A stretch of DNA of 64,000 nucleotides from Roseiarcus sp963779095 (GTDB lineage: Bacteria; Pseudomonadota; Alphaproteobacteria; Rhizobiales; Beijerinckiaceae): positions 124,001 to 188,000 of the forward strand of contig CAVZWU010000025.1 in NCBI GenBank assembly GCA_963779095.1, written 5' to 3'. This document shows, one piece after another, positions 1 to 9,432 of this stretch (the stretch's first letter is position 1; each line of letters starts with the position of its first letter). The notes beneath the pieces are model-generated. The model did not search any database, had not been told where the DNA came from, and saw only the letters and a list, made by a program, of their open reading frames with translations. The position numbers were made by a program, and so were the translations under genes.

Positions 1-426
1 TGGCTCGCCTACGCCCTTGCGACGACGTACCATGAAACCGATCAGCACATGCAGCCGATCGAAGAATACGGCAAAGGACGCGGGATGCCGTATGGAAAGC
101 CTGATCCGACGACCGGCAAAGTCTATTACGGTCGTGGTTTCGTGCAATTGACCTGGGAGCGCAACTACAAAACCATGTCAGACTTGTTGGGTGTCGACCT
201 CGTTGATCACCCCGAGCTGGCGCTGGGGCTCGACAACGCGACAAAGATCATGTTCATCGGCATGATCAAGGGACTGTTCACCGGCAGGTCGTTAGGAGAT
301 TATTTTAACAAAACAACCGACGACTGGGTGAACGCTCGCAGGATTGTCAATGGTTTGGACAAGGCTCAGGCGATAGCCATGTATGGCCACAATTTTTACT
401 CGGCAATCAGTTACACGACCTCGTGA
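1..426 (+). CDS. GH19-type chitinase/lytic enzyme, 3' part
   Basis: The frame is open from the first base, so the N-terminus lies outside the window. The visible part reads AYALATTYHETDQHMQPIEE, then GRGFVQLTWERNY. The HET motif with its putative catalytic Glu and the GRGFVQLT segment are hallmarks of the lysozyme-like fold of GH19 chitinases and phage-type endolysins. The likely role is hydrolysis of peptidoglycan or chitin-like beta-1,4 glycans. About 141 residues are seen. Absence of a signal peptide cannot be judged because the start is missing. Only a few bases separate it from the possible start region of the next gene. A bacterial cell-wall hydrolase and a phage-derived endolysin cannot be told apart from this fragment. 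Confidence 0.75.
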   Translation, partial: WLAYALATTYHETDQHMQPIEEYGKGRGMPYGKPDPTTGKVYYGRGFVQLTWERNYKTMSDLLGVDLVDHPELALGLDNATKIMFIGMIKGLFTGRSLGDYFNKTTDDWVNARRIVNGLDKAQAIAMYGHNFYSAISYTTS

Positions 427-467
427 GGCTCCTCCGGGGAGATAGCGAGCAGCCCGGCGTGCTCACG

Positions 468-854
468 ATGTCCAAGTCCTGTTCGCGGGCCGGGCGCCGG
501 CCGGCAAGCGCCGGAATGATCGTCGGGCTGATGATGAGCGCGTCTCTATCTCCGGTCCTGGCGGAGGAGCGCTGTGGATGGCTGGAGAATCCCACTCCCG
601 GCAACTGGTGGCTGAAGGACGCGCACGCCCTCTGGATCATCTCCATGCAAGGCGGCCCGTCCGCGCAGGGGATCGAAAAACTCACTCGCCCGACCCCGGA
701 CCGTTTCGTGGCCGCCAATGGCCAGTATGGGTATTGGTGCGCCTGCCTCAGCGGGAGTTTTGACGTTCACGCGCAAGCTTTGACCCGCATCGACAAGGCG
801 AGCACGTCGCCACTCTCCGTCTGCCAAGACGATAAAGCGCTGCCAGCCCCTTAA
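468..854 (+). CDS. Secreted DUF4087-type protein
   Basis: A 128-residue protein from the ATG at 468; an in-frame ATG at 423 and one at 516 are alternatives. Residues about 16-32 form a hydrophobic signal segment (MIVGLMMSASLSPVLA), probably cleaved before EERCGW. The mature part carries ERCGWLENPTPGNWWL, a GQYGYWCACL segment and a late Cys. This matches the DUF4087 pattern of a paired-Cys, Trp-rich periplasmic domain of unknown function. The four cysteines could form disulfides. No function can be assigned. It follows the lytic enzyme closely, but no functional link is evident. Confidence 0.7.
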   Translation: MSKSCSRAGRRPASAGMIVGLMMSASLSPVLAEERCGWLENPTPGNWWLKDAHALWIISMQGGPSAQGIEKLTRPTPDRFVAANGQYGYWCACLSGSFDVHAQALTRIDKASTSPLSVCQDDKALPAP

Positions 855-1095
855 AGCACGGCTTTGGGCGCGTTCGCGCGTGGAGACGCAGCGGCGCGCA
901 ACCCGTTTTAGCGCTCAATGCGAAAAGCCCGCTCGTCCGCGGCCAACGCATAATCCACCGACACTTTTGCGGGGTTGTCAGAACGGCGGCGCCCGTCACA
1001 GACTTGGGCTTGCAGAGCAGACGCGCGTCGATTGCCGGCTTGAGCGGCGACCGGGTTGCGTCAGGCCCAAGGGGCGAAATGTTTCGAGGAGGACG

Positions 1096-1329
1096 ATGAT
1101 GCGAAGACTGGCGATTACGCTCGCAAGCGCCGCGGCGTTCACGATGGGGAGCGCGTTCATGGGGGGCGCCAGCGCGCAGATGGAACGCGGCCCCGCTGCG
1201 CTCGCGGCGCCGGCGAAAAACTTCACGCCCGTTGAAAAGGCCGCCTGCGGTCCTCATTGGGGCCGGTTCTGCGGCCCGTGGCATCACAGGGTCTGCGGCC
1301 GCTGGCATTGCTGGTGCGCCCCCTGCTGA
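1096..1329 (+). CDS. Small secreted Cys/Trp/His-rich protein
   Basis: A 77-residue protein beginning MMRRLAITLASAAAFTMGS with an AGGAGG Shine-Dalgarno a few bases upstream (1087-1092), which fixes the start. A signal peptide ends near residue 27 (GASA-Q). After a short Ala/Pro linker, the last 27 residues contain six Cys (51, 59, 67, 72, 74, 77), four His and four Trp around the sequence CGPHWGRFCGPWHH. The protein ends on Cys. Such a tail suggests metal binding or post-translational modification. I do not recognise the family with certainty; it loosely recalls small GCG-motif alphaproteobacterial proteins. It stands alone between other genes. Confidence 0.65.
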   Translation: MMRRLAITLASAAAFTMGSAFMGGASAQMERGPAALAAPAKNFTPVEKAACGPHWGRFCGPWHHRVCGRWHCWCAPC

Positions 1330-1375
1330 GCGCGCAACACGGACTTAAAGGCGAGGCGGCGCTCGCCGCCCCGCC

Positions 1376-3097
1376 CTACCCCGTCACCTCGAGCGCGAGG
1401 CGTCCGCTCAAGGGCTGGCCATATTCGCCGACCGCCTCGACGACCACCCGATAGGTTCCAGGCTTAAGGTCCCCGGGCAGGCGGGCGGCCCAGACGTGCG
1501 AACTATCGTTAGCCTTTACCCAGGCCTTCTTCGTCGCCTCGTTGCGGGCGAACACTTCCTCAACGAACGGATCGGGCCGGGCGGTGCGCGCCATTTCGAC
1601 CGGCGCCCGGTCGCCAATGACCATCTTGACCTTCGTCTTCTCGCCGCCGTCGAACACGTTGGCGACGAGCGTCGAGGCGCTCGAGCGCCTCGCGCGGGAC
1701 CGGCGAGCCCAAAAGCCGCACCTGGCGGAAATCGCGGTCGATGTCCTTGCCGATCCCATGGAAGCGGCTCAGGACCGAAAGCCGCATCTGCCGTCCGTTC
1801 GGCTCCTTCGCCGGAACGAAGCGGGTCGTATAGCCATAGCCGTCGACCGAGAGGATATGGAAGCCGTTCGGCGTCCCGTCGCGGCTGTCGGCCGAGGGCA
1901 CGCCGCGATGATCGAACGGCCCGCTCCACCATGAGCCCGAAAGCGTCGTCAGGATGTGCTGATGAAGCGGCGCCGCGCCCTTCCAGCCGTCAGGCGCATC
2001 GAAATAATGATGCTCGGTCGTGTGCGTGTGGCCGGCGAAGCTGACGGTGAAGCGCCGCCCCTCGAACAGGTCGAAGAACGCCTCGCGACCCTGAAGATTC
2101 TGATAGGGCTCGTCGCCGAGAAAGGTGCGGATGGGGATGTGCATCACGATGACGATCAGCGTGTCGTCGGGCGTGTGCTTGAGCACGTTGCGCACGAACT
2201 CGAGCTGCCCCTCGTCGAACCGGCCCTCGTACTTGCCGCCGGGCCTGCGCGGGTCGGGCCCGAGATAGTCGACGTCGTCGAGCATGAGGAAAAGCGTCTG
2301 CGCATAGAAGAACGCGTAGTAGTTCGGGCCGAAGACGCGCTTGTAGGTCTCGCGGCTATATTTGCGGTCCGGCACGTCGAAATTGAGGTCGTGGTTGCCG
2401 CCGACGTTCCACCACGGGAGCCCGATCGAGCCCATGATCGCGTTCGACCGCGGATAGAGCGAGAGATCGTCGAACATGATGTCGCCGGCGGTCAGGCCGA
2501 ACTTGGCGTCGACGCCGGCCAGCGCCTGGATCAGGTCCTCGCGAACGAAGTCGACTTCGGCGCCGGTCTCCGGCTGCGGATCGCTCACCATCACGACGTT
2601 GAACGCCTTGGGCTCGTCCTGGCGGCGAAGCGGGAAATCGACCGACGCGGGCAAAGGCCCGGTCGGCGCCAAGCCCTCGAAGGTCAGGTTGAGATCGGCG
2701 GGCGAGCCTTTGGGATAGTGATGGCGGTAGAAGCGCGGCAGATTGGTCTGAGCGCTCGACCGGCGGCATGAAGCCCGCGGGCTTGATGACGAAGATCGTC
2801 GCTTCGTCCGGCAACGGCAGCGTGTAGCGGCCGTCGGCGCCGGTGACGGCGATGTCGCGGCCGTTGGAGACAAGCACGCCGGCGAGCCCCGGATTGGCGG
2901 CGCTGGCCATGCCCGAGCCGTCCCTGATCCTCGAACACGATGCCGGACGAACTTGGCCCGAGACTTGGCCGGAAACTGCGCCCTGGCGCCGCTTGCGCCT
3001 GAGCCCGCAGCGACTCGATCGCCGCCAGCGCAAGGCCGCCCGCCGCGCCGATCAGCACCTCGCGCCGCGTCAATCCATCGCCATGATGCTCGGACAT
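1376..3097 (-). CDS. Tat-exported calcineurin-like phosphoesterase (frameshifted)
   Basis: Three frames must be joined. The start MSEHHGDGLTRREVLIGAAG at 3097 has a twin-arginine signal. A short Ig-like N-domain follows (VLVSNGRDIAVTGADGRYTL). The metallophosphoesterase core has MVSDPQ, GDIMFDD, GGNHDL, VMHIP and FAGHTHT, the classic metal-binding motif series. The C-terminal domain ends VVVEAVGEYGQPLSG. The order N-domain, metallophosphoesterase and C-domain fits the MetallophosN/MetallophosC family of periplasmic phosphoesterases of unknown substrate. Frame breaks lie near 2930, 2765 and 1690. The conserved sequence is uninterrupted across them, so assembly error is more likely than pseudogenisation. 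Confidence 0.8.
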
Positions 3098-3244
3098 TTC
3101 TCGACCTCCGATTCGCTTCTCCACAGGAAATGGCCCGCGCATGACTCCGTCATGAAACGATCGGCCAATGCTGCGCCGAAGCTATAGAGCGCGCCGAGAT
3201 GGTAGGGAACCCGCGTCACCGTACCCGCGGAGACGGCCTATTCG

Positions 3245-4386
3245 CTATGGGAAGTTCACAATGCCGCCGTAGAGCGGATAGGCGGCGCGAACCTCGCGCG
3301 AATCCGGCACGACCACCAGTCGATCCCCCTTCGAAGCGTCGAAATCGATTGCGCCGACCAAGGCGAAACTGTCGAAGACGAACGGCACGCTCCGTCCGGC
3401 GAGAGGGTCCGGCTTGTCGAGCAGACCCAGATGGAGGTGCGGGCCTTCCGAGGGGCCGGTGTTTCCCAATTTGCCGATAGGCGCGCCCGCCTTCACCGTG
3501 TCGCCCACCTTCACCGCGATGCTGCCCTGGCGCAAATGCGCGTACCAGGCGAAGACATTCGGAGCGATTTCCTGCATGACGTTGTTGCCGCCAAAGTCCG
3601 ACTTCGACTTCGGGACCATGGGGACAAACGGCGTCTGATCGGTCATGCCGTCGTGGACGGAAACCACGACGCCGTCGGCGACCGCGAGGACGTCCTCGCC
3701 GAAGCCATAGTACTGCTCGATCCTCTTGCCGTCGCCGTCGAAGATCCTGTCGTTCTTGACCTTGGCCCAATCCACCGCGAAGGTTTCGCCCGTCTCGATA
3801 CGGACGCCGTCGATTGCGATCCCGTTCGTCCCGGTGGACGTTGGGCTTGCAACAGGCGGTGGTGGCCGAGCCAGCCATTCCCCTTGAGCGGGCGGCCCGA
3901 TCACGAGAGCGGGCTGTCGGTTGACAGCGACTTCCGGGCCGTCGACTTCCAGGCTGCCGAGCATGGAGCAAGCTCCGGAGTCCGCCTCGAGCGTGTAAGC
4001 GATCCGGTGCGTGACCCGTTCCGGCGCGGCGCCTGGCGGCACGATCAGATCGACGTCAACCGAGACGGCGGCCGACGCTGGAATGACGGGCGACGGCGTC
4101 TTCGAGAAGAGCGTTTGCGTCGCGGCCGCAAGGCGCGCTCCCATCGATCCGCGTCAGCTCTTTGCCGTTTGGATCGAGCACAGTCACGCTCGACAGGGTC
4201 ACAGGCTCGGAGAAGACGCTGACGACGAGAAGTTCGTATTCGACATGGTCCATGCCGTCGTCGCCGCGAACAACCTGGGCTTCGTGAATCGGCCTGACCA
4301 GGATCGCGGTCGGCCGCCCGTCGTCTTCGGCCGAGCGCGCACGAGACTGAGGCGAGAGCAGCCGCCAACGCCAGATAGATGCGCAT
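3245..4386 (-). CDS. M23-family peptidase-like protein (frameshifted)
   Basis: The probable start is MRIYLALAAALASVS at 4386, a signal peptide. Sequence then passes through a second frame (VEYELLVVSVFSEPVTLSS, an Ig-like region) into a 299-residue frame that ends GGIVNFP. The C-terminal half is an M23/LytM beta-lytic domain with a YAHL segment and the zinc motif GPHLHLG. The first M23 ligand motif HxxxD appears as TFAVD: the His is absent while the Asp is kept. A noncanonical or inactive metallopeptidase is therefore possible. Frame breaks lie near 4345 and 4144. The role would be periplasmic cell-wall hydrolysis or scaffolding. Confidence 0.75.
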
Positions 4387-4478
4387 CTTTCACCACCTCG
4401 CCGACGGGCTTGCAACTGTACTTGATCGGCTCGATCACACACAATTGGATAAGCCCGCCGGCGGCGGTCTCGGCTTGA

Positions 4479-4927
4479 TCAGGCGGCCTTGAGCAGGCCG
4501 AGTTGGGTCAGCGCGGTGACGCCGTCGTCGAGGCCGACCTCCTCTGCGATCCTGCCGTCGATCACCTTGAGCACCGTCGTGCCGGTGAAGCGCATCTTGC
4601 GGCCGGTCGCGGCGGGAAGGCCGCCGACCAGGAAGTCCTTGAAGGCGGGACCGGTGTGGGTTCCGCCGCCTTCCCACTGGCCAACGACATAGTCGCCTTC
4701 GGCGATCAGATCGGCCGTGCCCCAGAAGTTGAGGTCGGGGAACGCGGCGCGGAAGTCGGTCATGAACGCCTTATGTCGTCGCGGCCGCGGCGCGGCGCGT
4801 GCAGCGAATATTTCAGCAGCATGTCCGGGGCGGCGATCTCGTCGACGACCGCGAGATTGACGTCCTTGCCCCAGAATTCGGTGAACCAGCGGCCCACGAC
4901 GGCCTTGTTGTCGTCTTCCTTGCTCAT
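4479..4927 (-). CDS. SnoaL/ester-cyclase-like NTF2-fold protein (frameshifted)
   Basis: The ATG at 4927 opens MSKEDDNKAVVGRWFTEFWG, continuing to APRRGRDDI. The frame then breaks near 4770, and the family sequence resumes as KAFMTDFRAAFPDLNFWGTA and ends LTQLGLLKAA. One inserted base restores RGRDDIKAF exactly. The pattern (early helix, then a WEGGGTHTGPAF strand, then RFTGTTVLKVIDGRI) is the SnoaL-like ester cyclase/polyketide cyclase family with an NTF2 fold. It is about 149 residues, normal for the family. A GAGAGGA ribosome-binding site precedes it. The substrate is unknown, and most chromosomal members have no defined reaction. Confidence 0.8.
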
Positions 4928-5070
4928 GGAAATGGATCCTCTCGCTCGTTATCGGAGGATCATCGAAATCGCTCGATGACACCGAGCGAAGGACTAGGCA
5001 TTGCGCGGGGGCGCCACACTCCGCTTCTTGCCCTGGAATTGAAGTCCGGCGCGCAAGCGCTGCTGTCGGC

Positions 5071-6165
5071 TTACGCGCCCACCTGCCCGCGGTGCCTCAA
5101 GAAAGCGTCGGCCAGCACGCAGGCGACCATCGCTTCGCCGACCGGTACGGCGCGGATGCCGACGCATGGGTCATGGCGGCCTTTGGTGACGATCTCCGTC
5201 TCCTCGAAGGTCGCGGGTGATCGTGCGGCGCGGCGCAAGGATCGACGACGTCGGCTTGACGGCGAAGCGGGCGACGATCGGCTGTCCGGTCGAGATGCCG
5301 CCGAGAATGCCGCCCGCGTGATTGGAGAGAAACCGCGGCTGGCCATCGTTGCCGCGGCGCATCTCGTCGGCGTTCTGCTCGCCGGAGAGCTCCGCCGCCG
5401 CAAAGCCGTCGCCGATCTCGACTCCCTTGACCGCGTTGATGCTCATCAGCGCCGCGGCGAGTTCGGCGTCGAGCTTGCCGTAGATCGGCGCGCCCCACCC
5501 TGCCGGGGACGCCCTCGGCGACGATCTCGATCACGGCGCCGACCGAGGAGCCCGCCTTGCGCACTTCGTCGAGATAATCGGCGAAACGCTCGGCGGCCGC
5601 GGCGTCGGGCGAGAAGAACGGGTTGCGGCCGACTTCGTCCCAATCCCAGCGCGTCCGGTCGATCTTGAGCTTGCCCATTTGCACGAGCGCTCCGCGAACG
5701 AGAACGCCGGGCGATCACCTTGCGGGCGATCGCGCCCGCGACGACGCGCGCGGCCGTCTCGCGCGCCGAGGAACGCCCGCCGCCGCGATAGTCGCGGATC
5801 CCGTACTTCGCCTCATAGGCGTAATCGGCGTGGCCGGGACGGTACTTGTCCTTGATGTCGCTATAGTCCTTCGATCGCTGATCGACATTGTCGATGAAGA
5901 CGCCGATCGGCGTTCCGGTCGTCACCTGACGGCCGGTCGCTTCGTCGATCATCACGCCCGAGAGAATGCGCGCTTCGTCCGGCTCGCGCCGCTGGGTTGT
6001 GAAGCGCGACGTTCCAGGCCGCCGCCGGTCGAGCTCGGCCTGAATGTCGGCCGCCTCCAGCGGAATGCGCGGCGGACAGCCGTCGACGACGCACCCGATT
6101 CCTGCCCCGTGACTTTCGCCGAAGGTGGTGACGCGAAAGAGATGTCCGAAAGTATTGTGCGACAT
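5071..6165 (-). CDS. aroC: Chorismate synthase (frameshifted)
   Basis: It converts 5-enolpyruvylshikimate-3-phosphate to chorismate with reduced FMN, the last shared step of aromatic amino acid synthesis. The start MSHNTFGHLFRVTTFGESHG carries the family signature with its His. GHADYAYEAKYGIRDYRGGG and RSSARETAARVVAGA follow. The frame moves near 5712 (to QMGKLKIDRTRWDWDEVGRN), near 5500 (to SINAVKGVEIGDGFAAAELS, then SNHAGGILGGISTGQPIVAR) and near 5215 (to TKGRHDPCVGIRAVPVGEAM). The joined length of about 365 residues equals a full-length enzyme. The gene is normally essential for prototrophy, so three breaks point to sequencing error. Confidence 0.93.
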
Positions 6166-6339
6166 GGCGGACCTTGAGGTACATACGGAGAGGCCCGCCG
6201 CCGCGTCAAACGCGCGTTCGCCTGCGGAACGGCGCCCGATTCCCGCCACGCTGCATTCATTGCCAATTCATCTTGAGGGGCGCATTGCCTCGCCCCGTCA
6301 ACGGCCAAGAGTCGAACGACACGACATGGAGAATGTAAA

Positions 6340-6588
6340 ATGCAGAAGACACTCGCCGCGATCGGGATCAGCGCCGCCATCGCTTTCGCGCCTCTTGCCG
6401 CCCTTGCCCAGACCGACACGACGGCTCCGGCCGCCGGCGCGGCCCCGGCCGCCACCGACAGCATGGCGCCGGCCAAGGACTCGATGAAGAAGACCACGAA
6501 GCACAAGAAGCACATGGCCAAGAAGGCGAAGAAGCCGGCGGAGGGTGCAATGGCGCCGGCCGCTCCGGCCGACGCCCCGAAGAATTGA
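6340..6588 (+). CDS. Small secreted Ala/Lys-rich protein
   Basis: An 82-residue protein with a clear Sec signal peptide (MQKTLAAIGISAAIAFAPLA, cleavage near ALA-QTD). The mature part is low-complexity: an Ala/Pro/Thr-rich segment, then a Lys/His cluster (KKTTKHKKHMAKKAKK), then Ala/Pro again. It has no cysteine. It resembles acid-shock-type or otherwise unnamed small basic periplasmic proteins of Rhizobiales, but no domain is recognised. A strong intrinsic terminator follows at 6628-6657, so it is probably a monocistronic transcript. Confidence 0.7.
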   Translation: MQKTLAAIGISAAIAFAPLAALAQTDTTAPAAGAAPAATDSMAPAKDSMKKTTKHKKHMAKKAKKPAEGAMAPAAPADAPKN

Positions 6589-6627
6589 AGCTCGCCGACG
6601 CGGCACAGTCGCGACTCTTGAAATCAG

Positions 6628-6657
6628 CCGCCCCATCCCCGGATGGGGCGGTTTTTT
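6628..6657 (+). terminator. Rho-independent terminator
   Basis: A perfect 11-bp stem (CCGCCCCATCC / GGATGGGGCGG) with a two-base connecting loop is followed directly by six T. It lies 40 bases after the stop of the small Ala/Lys-rich protein gene and should end that transcript before the isomerase gene at 6731. Confidence 0.9.
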
Positions 6658-6730
6658 CTGTCGCGGCCCGTCGCTTTCCGTCGCGCCGCGCGCCCATGTC
6701 AAAGTCCCGCGCGAGTCTTCGGGAGGCGCG

Positions 6731-7343
6731 ATGCCGAGCGCCGAGTTCTGGTACGAGTTCGCGAGCACCTATTCCTATCCGGCGGCGCTGAGGGTCGGCG
6801 CGCTCGCCGATGAGCGCGGGCGTGAGCCTCGTCTGGCGCCCGTTCCTGCTCGGGCCGATCTTCGCCGCGCAAGGCTGGCGCGACTCGCCGTTCAACATCT
6901 ATCCCGCCAAGGGCCGCTACATGTGGCGCGACCTCGAGCGGACTTGCGAGGCGATGGGCGTTCCGCTCAAGCGGCCCGAGCCCTTTCCACAGCCGAGCCT
7001 GCTCGCCGCGCGGGTCGCGCTCGCGCTTGAAGGCGACGAGCGCGCGGATTTCTCGCGCCGCGTCTTCGCCGCCGAATTCGGGGAAGGCATGCCGATCGGC
7101 GATCGCGCGACGCTCGGCGCGTTGCTGGCCGCATGCGGCGTCGATCCGGCGGCGACGTTCGAGCGGGCCGAAAGCGAGGCCAACAAGGCGCTCCTCAAGG
7201 CCGAGTGCGCCCGCGCGGTCGAGATCGGCATCATCGGCGCGCCCTCTCTCGTCACCGAGGACGGCGAAGTGTTCTGGGGCAACGACCGGCTCGAACAGGG
7301 GCTTGACTGGGCCGCGGGTCCCCGCGCCGGCAAGGTTTCCTAA
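6731..7343 (+). CDS. DsbA-fold 2-hydroxychromene-2-carboxylate isomerase-like protein (frameshifted)
   Basis: The ATG at 6731 follows a GGGAGG ribosome-binding site. The first part reads MPSAEFWYEFASTYSYPAA, the Ser/Thr-Tyr-Ser motif that replaces CxxC in the kappa-GST/HCCA isomerase family. The frame breaks near 6815 and continues as LVWRPFLLGPIFAAQGW to GIIGAPSLVTEDGEVFWGND and the end. Family members are glutathione-dependent isomerases of the DsbA thioredoxin superfamily, such as NahD. The true substrate here is unknown. The joined length of about 204 residues is standard. Confidence 0.85.
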
Positions 7344-7372
7344 AGGCCCGTCGCGCCTCGCCTTCGCCTACT

Positions 7373-7416
7373 GGCTCGCCTGGAGGTTGCGCAGCGCCGG
7401 ATAGACCCGCGCCTCC
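7373..7416 (+). repeat. Duplicated fragment of the 3' end of phaZ
   Basis: These 44 bases match 7997-8043, the C-terminal coding end of phaZ, at 42 of 44 positions with one 3-base gap. They lie just beyond the stop of the lipoprotein gene in the same orientation. The lipoprotein gene is therefore bracketed by direct copies of the phaZ tail, which suggests it arrived or was rearranged by duplication or recombination. Confidence 0.85.
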
Positions 7417-7422
7417 GCATCG

Positions 7423-7911
7423 CTAGTTGGGTTGGCCCAGCCTGACGTAGAGCTCATCCTTGCCGAGGCTCAGCGTCACGCCGGTCTGCGTCCCCGTGAG
7501 ATGCATGACGACGCCGGCCTTGTTCTGGAGCCAGAGGTCGCTCGTCTGTGCGGTCTCGAGGCCGACCGCGCCCGTGCCCTCGACCCATACGCCGGAGAAT
7601 TGGAGACGTCGTCAAGCCTGTAGACATCGCCTGTCACGGAGATCTTCGAGACGCTGCCCGGCCCGACGACGGTTCCAAGCACCTTGAAGGGATAGGTCTT
7701 CCGTTGAACGTCAGCGCGCCCGTTCCGACCCCCATGCCGCCAGCGAAGACTGCGTCATCGTGACCTTGCCCGAGGGGGTCAGGCCCGCGATGCTCTGAGC
7801 GGTCGGGGCCTGGATCGGAATCGGAGTCGAGGCCGAGTTGCAGCCCGCAAGCGCGAGCGCGGCGAGCACGATCCCGACGGCCGCGGGCCGAAAACCAAAT
7901 CTTCCGATCAT
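7423..7911 (-). CDS. Lipoprotein of unknown function (frameshifted)
   Basis: The ATG at 7911 starts MIGRFGFRPAAVGIVLAALA, followed by a lipobox (LAGC), so this is a predicted lipoprotein with Cys near residue 24. The next segment is GLTPSGKVTMTQSSLA. The sequence then changes frame near 7725 (GMGVGTGALTFNG) and 7690 (VLGTVVGPGSVSKISVTGDV), and again near 7590 (GVWVEGTGAVGLETAQTSDL), ending VRLGQPN at 7423. The beta-rich repeats with a GxGxLxF motif recall small YSC84-like or DUF992-like secreted proteins, but I cannot name the family. It lies between direct copies of the phaZ end. Confidence 0.6.
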
Positions 7912-7991
7912 GAAACCCCAAGCCCAATTGAATACGGCGCGAATCGCCGCGCAATTCATTCTAGCTCGCTGAAACGCGAGCGTCCAATCCG

Positions 7992-9207
7992 TCAGCGGCT
8001 CGCCTGGATGTGGTTGCGCAGCACCGGATAGACCTGCGCCTCCCAGCGCTTGCCGTTGAAGACGCCGTAGTGGCCGACGCCCGGCCTGCAAATGATGGGT
8101 CTTCATGTAGGGCCTCAACCCCGAGCACAGGTCCTGCGCGGCCAGCGTCTGGCCGACGGCGCAGATGTCGTCCTTCTCGCCTTCGACCGTCAAAAGGAAC
8201 GTCTTCTTGATCGCGCTGAGATCGATCGGCTCGCCCTTGTAGTGCATTTTCCCGAGCGGCAGGAGATAGCGCTGGAACACCTGATCGACGGTTTCGAGAT
8301 AGAAGTCCGCGCTCATGTCCATGATCGCGAAATATTCCTTGTAGAAGTCGCGGATCGCGTCCGCCTTCTCCATGTCGCCGGCGACGCGATGATGGAAGAG
8401 GTCGACGAAGGACTTCGAGTGCCGCTCGGCGTTCATGCTCATGAAGGCGCAGAGCTGAAGAAATCCCGGATAGACGCGCCGCCCGCGTCCCTCGAACTTG
8501 GCCGGCACGGTTCCGATCATATTGGCGCGGAACCATTCGATCGGCTTTTCCTGGGCGAGCTCGTTGACCTTGGTCGGCGAGACGCGCGCGTCGATCGGGC
8601 CGGCCATCAAGGTGAGGCTCGCCGGCTGGATCCCATCGCGGTCGCGCGCCATGACCGCGGTCGCCGCAAGCGCCGAGACCGTCGGCTGGCAGACGGCGAC
8701 GATATGGCAGTCCTCGCCGATGAAGCGGACGAAGTCGATCAGATGCTGGGTATAGTCCTCGAGCGTGAAGCCGCCGTCCTCAAGCTTGACGTTGCGCGGA
8801 TTGATCCAGTCGGTGATGAACACCTGGTGGTCGCGCAACAGCGTGCGGATCGTGCCGCGCAGAAGCGTGGCGAAGTGGCCCGACATCGGCGCGACCAGAA
8901 GGATCTTGGGATCGTCCGCGCCGCCGGCTTTGCGAAAGCGAAGCAGCTGGCAGAACGGCGTCCACATGACGCCGCTCTCCTCGACGGATACGGGTTCGCC
9001 GTTGATCTCGACGCTGTCAATCGCGTAGTCGGGGCGCGCGTGGGTGAACCCGGCAAGCGCGACCAGTTCGTAATAGGCGCTCATCCGCGCCCATGGCGAT
9101 GCGGTCGGATGCGCCGACCACGCGGACAGGATCCCATGCGCGTTCCGGGCCAGCAGACGCACGCGATCGCCGACGTCGGCCATCCCCTGATATGCGTCGT
9201 ACATCAT
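7992..9207 (-). CDS. phaZ: Intracellular polyhydroxybutyrate depolymerase (one frameshift)
   Basis: It degrades intracellular PHB granules to hydroxybutyrate oligomers. From MMYDAYQGMADVGDRVRLLA, the protein carries ILLVAPMSGHFATLLRGTI, VFITDWINPR and the nucleophile motif AVCQPTVSAL, with Cys at residue 173 in place of the usual lipase-box Ser. This matches the Ralstonia PhaZa1 class, where Cys183 is the nucleophile. The acid residue lies in VEGEKDDICAVGQT. One extra G near 8090 breaks the frame. Removing it restores HHLQAGVGHYGVFNGKRW, with the catalytic His, and the natural end at 7992. The joined length of about 404 residues is typical. Confidence 0.92.
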
Positions 9208-9432
9208 GAATCGCCCGTGCTCTGGCCCGCCAGCGCCCGCCGCGACTCGATCGAATCGCAGCAGGCTCTGGCTCCCTTGATCTCGCGCGCTTTAGATCCG
9301 CGAAAAACCGGCGTCCACTTTTTCGCGGCGCGCTCTGAGGTAGCAAAGCATATGCCAGCGGCTTGTGGCACGTCCTTTGCTAAATTACGATCGACTTGAT
9401 TTGTTTGACTTATCCGCGGGGGAACCGCCCCA

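Noticed and set aside
5071..6165. aroC as a pseudogene
   Set aside because: All family segments are present in order with no loss. The same kind of break occurs in about half of the genes, so assembly error is the simpler reading.
6340..6588. Small secreted protein as the missing bufferin precursor
   Set aside because: It has no cysteine, so it cannot be a substrate of the Cys-modifying type.
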